From the NCBI RefSeq assembly GCF_013373865.1, contig NC_050472.1, positions 12,919,913-12,983,912 on the forward strand: a stretch of DNA of 64,000 nt, in the 5' to 3' direction. This DNA is from Monomorium pharaonis. Taxonomy: Eukaryota; Arthropoda; Insecta; Hymenoptera; Formicidae. The notes under the pieces were generated by a model that saw only the letters and a program-made list of their open reading frames with translations, searched no databases and was not told the DNA's origin. Shown one piece after another: positions 39,541 to 50,614 of this stretch. Both the position numbers and the translations under genes were made by a program. Each line of letters begins with the position of its first letter. The first letter of the stretch is position 1.

Positions 39541-40499
39541 ATTCTATTGCAGAAATTCCAAATCCAATCTTTCACCCTTCCCCCCCCATACTTCCATACA
39601 TTTACCACTCCATCTACTCCCGCTGCCTTTTAACCACTATATTACTTCTTCCATCTCCTTTCTTCTTATCTCCTTTTCTTCAACCCTTCTCTCTCCTCCT
39701 CTCCCCCACCCACCCTTCTATTCTTCTCAGCACGTCCATAAAATAATCTCTCCATTGCCTTTCCTCAATTCCCTCATTCACCCTTCTTGTCTTTCTTCTC
39801 TCCCTATTTACTATCTCCACACCTGTCCCTCTGTTTTTGCCTCCTGGATTATCTTCATCCAGCTTTCTCCTTCTTCTCTTTTCTTTCTCCTACATAACTC
39901 CTGATATTCTCTTTTCATTCTTTTATATTCCTGCTCTTTTTCTCTCCCCCTCTTCCACTCCCTCAGCTTTCTTTTTGCTATTCTATAGACCTCCCTGCAT
40001 TTCTCATTCCTCCATCCCCTCCTTTTCTCCCTCCTAACCCCCTTTCTTCCTCTATTTTCTCTACCGTTCTCTACCCTAACTTTTCCCATTCCTTCTGAAA
40101 CCCATATTCTTCCAACCTTCCACCATTTCCCTCCTAAACAACTCCGCCCCCTCCTCACCCCACCATCCTTTCCATTCTCTTCTTTCTTTTTTTCCTTCTT
40201 CCTCCATCCTTCCTCCACAGGATGATGGTTCGAGTCATCTTCTCTTCTATTTCTAACCTAACAATGTTATCTCTTACTACCTCATTTCATATAACGTAAT
40301 TAATAATCGTGTTTCCCCTATTTCCCGTATACGCAAACTCTCCTTTTCATCCCCTTTAATCCCTCCATTAAAGATACTCCATCCTCTCTCCTCCACAAAT
40401 TCCACTAATTTTTCTCCCTTCCTATTAATTTTCTTATCCTTCGATCTTTTTCCTTTTTCCTTTTCTTCTCCCTCCCACTCTCCCTTTTTTCACCCGCCT

Positions 40500-41060
40500 C
40501 CCCTTTCCCTCCATTCACGCATTAAAATCCTCCTCATAAACGTTACTATCCCCTTTTCTCTCTCTTCTACTCATCTCTCTCTCTCTTCTACTCATCTCTT
40601 TGAAACTTGTAACACTCTTTATATCGCCATTAACATATACTCCTACTATTCTCAGTCTTTCCCTTTCCGATTTTAACCTTCCCACGATTATCCTCTCCAC
40701 TTTCGTCTCTATCTCCATTCCTTTTTCTAGCAACTCCCATTTTATTCCCATTAAAATACCCCCTATCGCCCTTCATTTCTTGTTCTCCTTTCCCGCGAAT
40801 TGCATTCCCCATTTATATCCTTTCGGCATATTCCTTTTTAACTTCCTCCACTTCTTTTCCTCCACCCATGTCTCCAACAACATTATCACCTCCCATTTCT
40901 CCAATCTCTTCCAAAAATCTCTGTCTTTGTTTGCTAATCCGGCCACGTTCCAGAAACATGCCCTTCATTCCTCTCTTCTTTCCTTTCTCCTTTCCTCCCC
41001 TTCTATCTCCCAATTCTACCTCTTCCCTTCTTCCTTTTCCCTTCCGCTCATCTTCCCTTA
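40500..41060 (-). pseudogene. LINE 3 endonuclease domain
   Basis: Pieces match the apurinic-type endonuclease: a GMFLxxxGIxxKxxxFL start near 40960, IVGRLKSERERLRIVGVYVN in the 40751-40515 frame, and a VYEEDFNA block (the GDFNA motif with Gly replaced by Glu). Several frames are used, so it is inactive. Confidence 0.7.
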
Positions 41061-41204
41061 TTTTAAGCTCTTAACACCTCTTCGCCTTCACCCCATACCC
41101 ACAACTCTCCATTAATATTTATTTTCCCATAACTCACCTACGCTCTTCTCCTTCTCTCACTCTCTCTCTCTCTCTCTTTCTCCCCTTGCTATTTCCTCCA
41201 ACCT

Positions 41205-42047
41205 TCATTTCATCTTCATTTGCCTCCATGTTAAATCCTTCTTTATCCTTTCCTTCCGTCCTCTTAGTATCTTTTTCTTATTCATTACCTCTCTCTTCTG
41301 CTCTTTATTTTCTAATTTTATTAACAATACGTCTTTTCCTTTCCTCCCTACCCTACTTATCTCCTTCATTTTTGCTTCTACTCCTATCTCATTCAACAAG
41401 CCCTTCATTGTTTCTCTCTTCTTTCCCTCCTTAACTTCCAACTCTTTAATTATCAGGTTTCTCCTTCCCTCTTTTCTCTTCTTTATTTCTCTCTCTAACC
41501 TCCTCATTCCTTCCTCTATATTTCCTCCTCCTTTCCTATTTCTATCTCTCTCCCCTCCCTCCATCTCCCTCACCCTCTTTTCTAACTCCTCAATTCTTCG
41601 CATTAATTCCTTTCTTTCTTCTTGCCATCTTTCCATTTGCTCCCTTCTCATCATTTCCATCCTTTCCTCTAAGACTTTTAACCCCCCTCTTACCTTCTTA
41701 TTCCTTATCTTTTGATCCTGTCACTTATTTTCCATCATCCTTTTCAAATCCTCTATTCCTCTTATACTTCCCGCCCCTTCTTTTCCATCTTTTCTATCTT
41801 TCTTTCCCACCCCCTTTCTCTCCTTTTACCCTTATCGGAGATCTCGGCGTTTTTTTACTCTATGAAATAGACTCCCACTCTCCCTTTTCTCTTTCTCTGG
41901 TCCCTCTTTTTTTCTTTTCATATATTCATCTATACTACCTGTGCTCCCTATACTACTACATCTCTCCCTCTGTTTCCTCTCTATTATATTACCTACTCCT
42001 AGCTCTCTCTCCATGATTGCGCCCTCTAGATTCCCCCGTCTGGTCAC
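41205..42047 (-). pseudogene. LINE 3 ORF1 with coiled coil
   Basis: The longest piece (41660-41205) is a highly charged protein: a run rich in Glu, Arg and Lys with regular heptads (RRIEELEKRVREME) predicting a coiled coil, then an RRNLIIKELEVKEG..LLNEIGVE block that resembles the RRM-like half of LINE ORF1 proteins. An upstream piece is at 42047-41832. Stops and shifts separate them. Such proteins trimerise and bind RNA. Confidence 0.7.
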
Positions 42048-42370
42048 ACTCTTTCCTCTCTATCTACTTATACTCTATGTCTAACTGTCACCTACTCTTC
42101 TCTTACTTTTCCTCTTACAACTTTTATTCTATACTCTAACAGTCACACTTCGCTTCCTATTTTTTACCTCCTCCTTTCTTCATATGCACTTTCTCTATCC
42201 TTAAACCCTTTTTTTCTACTTAATCTCTTCACTCTTTTCTTTCTGCCTTGCACATTCTCACCTTGCACTCACATTTACTCTCTCTATGCACACTGACAAT
42301 GCTTTCACGAAAAAAACGCGTGTTTGCATACGTCGCACCGGAAGCGGAAGCCTCTATCTTGGCATTAATA

Positions 42371-43233
42371 TAGATTATAATTATGCTAAATATGAAATAA
42401 AACTAAGTCAAGAGAAATATATTGAGTCATTAGCTAGAAAATATAACTTACAAAACAGTGAACTTTATAGTACTCCTATGGAAGTAAATTTAAAAATTGA
42501 AAAGTCTGATACATGCGAGCGAAATATCCAATATCGAAATTTGATAGGAGCATTGTTATATATAATTCAAGCACTAGACCTGATATAAACTTTAGTGTAA
42601 ATTACTTAAGTAGATTCCAAAACTGTTACAATGAAACGCATTATAAATATGCTTTGCAAATATTAAAATATTTCTATTTAACAAAAGACTTAATTTCATA
42701 AAAAATGAAAACTGTTAAATATTAGATTGTTTCGTAGATGCCAATTGCACTGATGATAACCTAAATAGCAAATTTACCTCAAGATATGTAATTACACTAT
42801 TTGGAAATGTAATTTACTGGAAATAAAAAAAAACAAAAGTGTGTGACAAAAGCGTCTACGTTTGCAGAGTATGTACCATTGTCAGGGGCAATAAGCGAAT
42901 TGAAATTTGTAAAAAAGAGTTATTAAAAACATTCAATATAAATCTAATGAAAGCAATAAAGATTTATAAATATAATTCTAAAACGATTAATATATTAAAA
43001 TACGGAAATTTCACAAAGAACTCGAAGCATATTGAAGTTCATTATCACTATTTATATGAATATGTAAGAAAGGGTATCATTGATGTACTTAAGCTTAACT
43101 CTGATAAAAATATTGCAGACATCTTTACAAAATGCTGAGTAAAGAAAAGTTCGAAAAGTTCAGACGTTTATTAAATGTTAAATAAAAAAAGACTGATGTA
43201 AAACTAAATATATAATATAAATGTAAAGAGGCG
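42371..43233 (+). pseudogene. Copia RT end and RNase H
   Basis: Continues the Copia RT after LINE 3: KLSQEKYIESLARKYNL, YSTPMEVNLKIEK, YRNLIGALLYI (RT/RNase H linker). Further on, DCFVDANCTDDN (RNase H Asp) and SRYVITLFGNVIYWK, and the C terminus SKHIEVHYHYLYEYV..NIADIFTKC. Multiple stops. A purine stretch at about 43222-43233 directly before the 3' LTR fits a polypurine tract. Confidence 0.85.
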
Positions 43234-43247
43234 TATTTGAATGCTTG

Positions 43248-43799
43248 GGTTGTACCACTCGTTGTGAGTACGATTTGGGATCGCTGCCAGAGATCTCGCG
43301 AGGAAGGTATTTGGTCACTCACACCGTTAGTTGTATTGAACACTTTTATTCTTGTATTCAGTTACAGTGAATAGATCGCGACCCCGCAAGGCAGAGTGTC
43401 GCGTCTATGAGCTCGTTGTCCACGACCCCGCAAAGCAGAGCGTCGTGGTTGTGTATTTACAATAAGTTATCTCGGCGATACATGACCCCGCAAAGCAGAG
43501 TGTCGTGTGTTGTCTTAGTTTGTCTACTTCGGATTGACCCGCTCCTCACCTTCTTTCGCCGGTTTATATATCCGATAATTCGGTAGTTGGATCGAAAGAA
43601 GGGGAGGATTGCGTGAGGGCGTAAATCGGTCAGTATTCCAAATTATTGCAAGTGCTGTCTAAGGAGCATTGCGTTAATTGTCGAGCGGATTGCGCGAAAC
43701 CTCGCGCGATGCGCTTGATGCTGACTGCTGCAGCTGACCGACTTACGTCATCGTGCTACTGACACCTTATTTATCGTTATGAGTGTGTCACTCATAACA
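43248..43799. mobile_element. Solo LTR in Copia 3' LTR, with three stem-loops
   Basis: CTTG flanks both sides (43244-43247, 43800-43803). Ends are GGTTGTACCACTCG (first base probably mutated from T) and CTCATAACA. Inside are three stem-loops with the same loop and different stems (43377-43403, 43420-43448, 43480-43508). It is 552 bp and has no coding capacity. Confidence 0.8.
43377..43508. repeat. Three conserved-loop hairpins with covarying stems
   Basis: Loop CCCGCAARGCAGAGY is shared. Stems are CGCGAC/GTCGCG, CCACGAC/GTCGTGG and ACATGAC/GTCGTGT (one G-T pair). Stem changes are compensated on the other side, suggesting selection on RNA or single-stranded DNA structure. Confidence 0.75.
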
Positions 43800-44091
43800 C
43801 TTGTGTGAATGTACATTTATATTGTAACGAGTACACAGATGGGGCCGATGAGTGCTGACACTTAGTAGAAATAGAGCAGTGCGTAAAGGCATAAGAATGA
43901 AGGGAATGTACGAAGAGAACGCAGAAGAGAACGCCGTGCGGACTACATGTATTAAATAGTTATAAGTATAAGAAAAGACAAAGATATAGAAAACAATTTG
44001 TTCTACAATTAAATCCGCTCACCTCACATTTTAACAAGAATAGCGGAGCCTGCTGAAATCGACCGAAAAATGCATTTCTTGCCGACCTCTG

Positions 44092-46223
44092 CAGTTTAAA
44101 TTTTTAGGAAGTAATTTAAAGATTTCAGAAGTTATAGGCTTCTGAAATACTTAGCGTCGACTTGACTTTTGACCAATACGCTTCCTCTTTAGATACCTGG
44201 GAAAATGTTTTATATAAAAACATATAAATATATATAAAATATATCCATTCATGCCTATACCAGTTTTTTTTTGTATAATTTCTGTTTGGTATAAAATAAA
44301 TAATAATTATATTATACTAAAAAAACAAAAACTAATTTAAAAAACTTTTATATTGTTTTTTCTTTTACAAAAAATTAAGTTTGAAGAAATAAAAAAATGC
44401 TTATAATATAATACAATCATATATATTTTTGATTCATAGAATATATGTGATTATATAAATTTTACTTATCTTTTATATCTAGTTTTTTGTAAAAAAAGCA
44501 ATGTAAAAATAAAAATTTTTAAATAGTTTTTGTCTTTTCGGTATAATTATTATTTTTTTACACCAAATAAAATTTTACAAAAGAAAAGAAACTAGTATAA
44601 ACATATATAAACATATTTTTATATATTTATACGTTTTTATATAAAAATTTTTTTCGCATACTCCATAGCCAATAAAATGTTCGTACAGTGTTTAAAAATC
44701 ATCTTAAAACTCAAGTCCGAACTATATAAATACCGACCTTTATGTATAATGATTCTACAAAAAATACACAATACAATATACCGTTAAGAGATTTTGACCT
44801 ACTGTACTCTCTATTAAGATTATAAAGTTCGTTTCTTACGCGCAAACAGAACAACGCGTGCAAGTCGCAAGCCAATCTTTCTATCTTTTCTTTGTAAAGG
44901 TAATTTTGTTTGCATATCATTCATTTTTGTTAAGCGTCTTATAAACAGTATGAGTATTTTATGAAAGAAAATCTCTTTTATTTCATTTTTGTATTAGACA
45001 GCAATAGTTTTTTAATAAGCAACTTGAATACCAGCTTTTAATTTTAAAGTATTTGCAGGTGTGTACTCACACAAGGTTGTTATGCGCTTATTAGAAAACG
45101 ATTGCTGTATAACACAAAAATGAAATAAAAGAGATTATAATATCCCTGATAAAAAAAGATTTATAAAATTGTATGACAAAATATTGTAAAAAATTTATAA
45201 TCCGTCATTATGAAGGCATACTTGAGAAAATAGGTATAGAAACATTAAACTTTTATAAAACATTAATAAATGTTTGCGCAATTAAATTTTAAAATAATAT
45301 GTTGGCATAACAATAGCGATATAGCGAATCTTAACAGCACATTTGTAAAATTAAACTCAGAAATAAATTGTGCAATAATTGAGATAAATATTTCAGTCGC
45401 AACATGTTTAAAACATTTAAAATTATAATTGTGCACGAAAGAATTATTCCCCAAATATTCCCAAATTATGATTAAACACAAATATTGAAACATGGGATGT
45501 GTAATATTTTATGTTTCATTATAATGTAGGAATGATTTAAGAGTTTTAAAAATTTCCGGCAACAAAAGATAAAGTTTTTATCCTTGCAACATCAATAATC
45601 GACGCATAACTTCTTATCATAAGTACAGCATCCATCTAATCATTAACATCAGTGTAAAATTAATCGGAGAACAGCATAGCTTATAATATTAAGTTATAAT
45701 ATTAAATATGTAAGGAAAATGGGGGTAAGATGACGACCTTAAGGTTTGTCGTATATACACTATTTTATGATGTTTTATTCTGCGACATGTTTGTGATTAA
45801 AATAATTCCGATGATATTTTTTGAAGCACAACACATCACAATGACATTAAATATTAACCGTCATTTTTAAATAAGCAATATTCTGCTGATACTTTGTAAG
45901 ATTAATTCGCTAGCTATTAAATCAAATAATAATTTAAAAATTTTTCATATACAAACTCAGGGGACACATAGTAAGAATTTCTATACGGTTCTTTTACCTA
46001 ACTGGTTGGAAGCACATTACATCTCACTGGTGACTTATCAGAGGATTATCAAAATGACGAAACTTGTATGTATATCTTAGATGATTGTATGACATTGGAG
46101 ATGGCTAAAATCACTATCGTGACGCTCCGGACACGTAGAGGTCCGTTTTCCGTCGGGGGTCTTGCACCGCTGATTTTTTATTATCGTTTTTATTATGGAT
46201 TAATTACTTCAAATAAAATCACT
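44092..46223. other. AT-rich unassigned DNA with a foldback stretch
   Basis: About 44205-44345 and 44510-44650 are roughly inverse copies (ATATAAAAACATATAAATAT against its complement; GTTTGGTATAAAATAAAT against its complement), giving an AT-rich foldback of about 450 bp. From 44700 to 46220 I see no protein family, only scattered short frames. Confidence 0.45.
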
Positions 46224-46233
46224 GTTGTTTTCA

Positions 46234-46684
46234 GGAGTGGCTCATTTGGACACAGTACAATTGGACATGTTGCAAATGGATACAAAATAATGTACACGGT
46301 TCAAATGGACACGGTTTATTTGGACACAGGAATTTTGTACACCGCAAAGTTGTACACTGTAAAGTTGTACACCGTATATTTCGATACCCTTCTGTTTAGG
46401 GCACTCCTATCAGCGGGGTGGGTGCAAGAGGGGGATCTTCAGCCTTCCTTTGCCCCCCTCCCGTGTGTGTGTGGCCACGGTTACGATGTAGAAATGTACG
46501 GTGTACAACTTTACGGTGTATAATTTTGCGGTGTACAACTTTATGGTATATAACTTTACAATGTACAACTTACGGTGTACAACTTTATGATGTAGAAGTG
46601 TACGGTGTACATCATTTTGTGTTTATTTGCAACGTATCTATCTGCACCGTGTCCAATTTTACTGTGTCCAAGTGAAAGCCACTC
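46234..46684. mobile_element. Array D: palindromic array with 10-bp flanking duplication
   Basis: GTTGTTTTCA lies on each side (46224-46233, 46685-46694). Ends are GGAGTGGCTCATTTGGACAC and, inverted, GAGTGGCTTTCACTTGGACAC. Units carry ATGGACACGGTT and TTGTACACCGT words. The outer region also includes ACAGTACAATTGGACA as in array B. The core (about 46405-46485) is short: a G-run, CTTCAG, a C-run and a brief GT run. Confidence 0.85.
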
Positions 46685-46694
46685 GTTGTTTTCA

Positions 46695-47514
46695 ACTGTT
46701 GCCACTCTGTTTATTTGATTGCGCGTTCCCAGAGACTGGAGTTTAATAAGGTAGTCACGTTTCGGGTATTATTTCCACTTTATTTTACAGCTTAACTTCA
46801 CTCGATGGATTATTTTTACAACATTATTACGCGACAAAATCACGCGACAGATTGATTCTGACTGAGTCCTTCTTGGCTTTGGGTTTTTCCTTTTTATCCC
46901 AATTTTATAAGTTAAAATGCATACTTGCCGATCAGCGTTTCTGTTACTCGGCAAGGCTGCTGCGTCCAAATTTCGTTTATCCGGCTCTAATTGGGCCGTT
47001 GCGCTTATTGTCCATTGTCGCGCTCGGCGTTGCGCAATCTTATTATTTTGCTACATATTATATTTAGCCGAATGCTTAAGTGCAGCTTACATAAGTCAGT
47101 TATAAGGTCAGATAGGGAAATCCGGCCCGTAACTTCCCTCCTCCGTTGAAGAAAAAATGAGGGGCCAGCGAATTTCTTTAGAATTATTTTACAATTTTAT
47201 GTCTTTTTTCACGTTACAGTTTTTGTTTACAATTGTGTTCTGATTTTCTAATATAACATTGCATCATTTCTTTGTCCTTGATTTTCGTTTGTCGTTTTGT
47301 TTTGTCCACGCAATTTATTTTTCCTCGCTGTCCACACTACTATTGCTACTGCTATTACTACAATTATTATAATGGTCCGTCGTAGGATATAATGTCTCGT
47401 AGGATATAAAAAGTATTTGTTTTTAAATATATTGTTGTTCTTTTCTTCTAGGGTTTCTCCTATTTCCTTTAAGCTTAAACTTACAAGAGAATCTCGCAAA
47501 AATTCTGATTTTAT
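46695..47514. other. Unassigned segment, possible minus-strand LTR remnant
   Basis: On the minus strand a purine-rich GGAGGAGGGAAG lies at about 47130-47142, just before GTTACGGGCCGG, and an AATAAAG occurs near 46785. This is the layout of a polypurine tract followed by an LTR, but I could not confirm matching LTR ends or a target duplication. Confidence 0.35.
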
Positions 47515-47905
47515 TCAATATTGGCCACGCGTCAATATTGACCATGTCAATATTGGCTACGTCAATAATGACCACGTTAATATTGGCCACGCGTCAATAT
47601 TGACCACGTCAATAATGGCCACATTAATAACGGACACGCATTTCTGCCCTACCGATGGGGTGGGCGCGGGAAGGGAGCCGAAGGCCCTCTTGCACCCCCT
47701 CCGCACGGGCGCGCGCGCGCGCGCGCGTGTGTGTATGTGTGTATCCACGCAAAACGAGATTCTAATTGGCCAATATTAACGTATGGCTAATATTGACGTG
47801 GGCAATATTACGCGTGGTCATTATTAACGTGGCCAATATTGACATGGCCGATATTGACGTGACCAATATTGACATGTGGTCAATATTGACATAGCCAATA
47901 TTGGG
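47515..47905. repeat. Array E: palindromic array of ATTGRCCACG units
   Basis: Left arm units CAATATTGRCCACGT or with an extra CG; right arm (about 47770-47905) inverse. The core at about 47650-47760 has GGGGTGGGCGCGGG, GCCGAAGGC, a C-run, then (GC)n and GTGTATGTGTG. The unit is the same as in array H. No terminal GAGTGGC or target duplication seen; the right arm joins array F directly. Confidence 0.8.
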
Positions 47906-48412
47906 AGCGGTGTACTTGCACACGGTTCAAATGGACACAGTGCATTTGGATACGGTGCATTTGGACACAAAAGAAATTTTATTAAAAATGTACACCAGTT
48001 ATATGCACACGTAAAATTTGACCACCGATATTTGCAAACGAAAAAATGCCCACCGTTCACTTGGACACCAAGTAAAAGTTGCACACCATTCATTTGCACA
48101 CCGCTCACTTGCATACCAAGAAATGCGCATCGATTATGTGCACACGGAAAGATGCGCACCGATCATTTGCGCACGGAAAGATGCGCACTATCATTCGCAC
48201 ATGGAAAGATGCGCACTGATCATTTGCATACGGAAAGATGCACACCGTTTATTTACACACCGTTCAGTTGCATACCGTTCAATTGCACACCGTTCAATCA
48301 AACGCATATTAAATATTCATACATTGTGGCTGCGTTTGCAATGTGTACATGGGTTAGCGACTTGGACGGGGTGGAAGCGGGAGGGGGGCCGAAGGCTTCC
48401 CTTACACCCCTC

Positions 48413-48465
<53 letters not shown>

Positions 48466-49067
48466 GCATTCACTGCACCACATGAGTTTGCAACTTAAAT
48501 GGTGTGCAATTGAACGGTGTGCAACTGAGCGGTGTGCAAATAAACAGTGTCCAAAAGCACCGTGTCCAAATGAACGGTGTGCAAATGATCGGTGCGCATC
48601 TTTCCGTGTGCAAATGATCGGTGCGCATCTTTCCGTGTGCAAATGATCAGTGCGCATCTTTCCGTGTGTAAATGATCGGTGCGCATCTTTCCGTGTGCAA
48701 ATGATCAGTGCGCATCTTTCCGTGTACAAATAATCGATGCGCATTTCTTTGTGTGCAAATGAGTGGTGAGCAAGTGAACGGTGTGCAAGTGAATGGTGTG
48801 CAAGTGGGCGGTGTGCAAATAAATGGTGTACAACTTTTACGTGTCCAAGTGAACGGTGGGTATTTTTGTGTGTGCAAATATCCGGTGGTCAAATTTTACG
48901 TGTGCATATAACTGGTGTACATTTTTAATAAAATTTCTTTTGTGTCCAAATGCACAGTGTGCAAATGCACCGTGTGCAAGTGCACCGTGGTCATTTGAAC
49001 CGTGCGCAAGATATCGTGTCCAAAAGCACCGTGCCCATTTGAACTATGTCCAAGTAAGTGCCACCCG
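47906..49067. mobile_element. Array F: large palindromic array
   Basis: Arms contain mixed words: TTTGCGCACGGAAAG, ATGCGCACYGATC, TTGCACACCGTTCA, TTGGACACCAAG. The left arm's AAATTTTATTAAAAATGTAC block (about 47970) has its inverse near 48920, so arms are mirrored in detail. The core at 48341-48497 includes the TTAGCGACTTGGACGGGG start, GCCGAAGGC hairpin, long (GT)n, and ACATGAGTTTGCAACT end. The right end is AAGTGCCACCCG. Histidine/threonine-rich open frames across it are repeat artefacts. Confidence 0.85.
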
Positions 49068-49317
49068 TTTTCGCGACTCTTTAAAATCAGTTGTTTTCAC
49101 AGCTTCTCAAACCCAGTTGCTTATATCAATAACTACATTGACTTCTTTTTTAAAGAATGATATTGCACTGAATTACATATTGATATTCCTAACTAACTAT
49201 TTAATCAAAATCCGATACTACTGCTGATTATTATAAGCAACTTTAATTCAAACCATTAAGCTTATGAACTTTTACGATGGCTGATTATACTTCTTCAGAA
49301 ATTGTCGATATTTTACT

Positions 49318-49659
49318 GGGACTGTCCCGATTGCGCACATAAGCGATTGGACACAGTAGTATTTCCTGATTGGACACAGACCCGATTGGACACGGACCCG
49401 ATTGGACACGGACCCGATTGCACACGGACTCGATTGTACACCGACCCGTTTACACACGGACCCGATTGCGCACGGACCCGATTGCGCACGACCCGATTGC
49501 GCACCAACCCGATTGCACACGGATCCGATTGCGCACCGACCCGTTTGCACACGGACCCGATTACACACGATACGATTCCGCATTTCAGATAGTACATGGG
49601 TTAGCGACTTGAACGGGGTGGGTGCAGGAGGGGGGCAAAGCCCCCCTTGCACTCTCCCC

Positions 49660-49697
<38 letters not shown>

Positions 49698-50361
49698 ACA
49701 AAGCGTTTTCTGCACCACATAGGTTTGCGACTATAAGATATGTAGAAAAAAAGATATTATAATAAATATTTTATACGTATTTTTATGTCTGAGTTTGCCA
49801 AGTATAAAATAATTATGATAAATATTTATGAAAATATTAAAAATAAATATTTATGTTATTATACAAAAATACAAAAATATTTCGAGCTTATATACCATGA
49901 ATATTTTTTAGTACATTTTAAAAATATATTTTATATATTGTTAATAATAATTTCTAAATAATTTATGAAAACAATTATATAATTTAAAAAATGTTTTTTA
50001 AAAATAAATTCGTAAAATATTTATAAAAATTTATTCTAAATTTTCTGTACTATCCAGGTTGTTTTTGCATTATTCTGCGATGCGGAATCGTATCGTGTTC
50101 AATCGGGTCTGTGTGCAAACGGGTCGGTGCGCAATCGGGTCGGTGTGCAATCGGGTCCGTGTGCAAACGGGTTGTGTGCAATCGGGTCGGTGCGCAATCG
50201 GGTCCGTGTGCAAACGGGTCGGTGCGCAATCGGGTCCGTGTGCAATCAGGTCGGTGTGCAATCAGGTCCGTGTCCAATCGGGTCCGTGTCCAATCGGGTC
50301 TGTGTCCAAACGGGAAATACTACTGTGTCCAATCGCTTATGTGCGCAATCGGGCCTCACTC
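49318..50361. mobile_element. Array G: palindromic array inserted in a transposase ORF, 9-bp duplication
   Basis: TATTTTACT flanks both sides (49309-49317, 50362-50370). Arms are 16-bp units ATTG-NN-CAC-GGACCCG; outer parts of both arms share the order GCGCACATAAG, then TAGTATTTCC, then GA-type units, then CA and CG types. The core is at 49595-49733. Between core and right arm is an AT-rich segment (about 49734-50060) with no inverse partner. Removal of the element plus one 9-mer restores the transposase frame. Confidence 0.93.
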
Positions 50362-50614
50362 TATTTTACTAGTTTTGGGAGCTTTTGGCAATTATCGTCA
50401 AGCTGCGAGACTTTACCAAAATCGATACCCAAACAGACGACATCCAAATGATACTGTCATACGGCGTTTTAAGATAAGAGCCCAACAAGGTAAGTTGACC
50501 CGTTGTCGCGTAAATCATGAATATGGTGATAACGATGTATGTGTTTTCGCTATCTTAGCGGCTATTAACATTAATCCTCATATTAGCAGTCGTCAAATAG
50601 CTAGACAAATCGGT

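Larger units (their letters stand above)
43234..44036 (+). repeat. Copia 3' LTR (interrupted)
   Basis: Starts as TATTTGAATGCTTG, is interrupted at 43248-43799, resumes with TGTGAATGTACA and ends CACCTCACATTTTAACA. The match to the 5' LTR identifies both. Confidence 0.9.
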
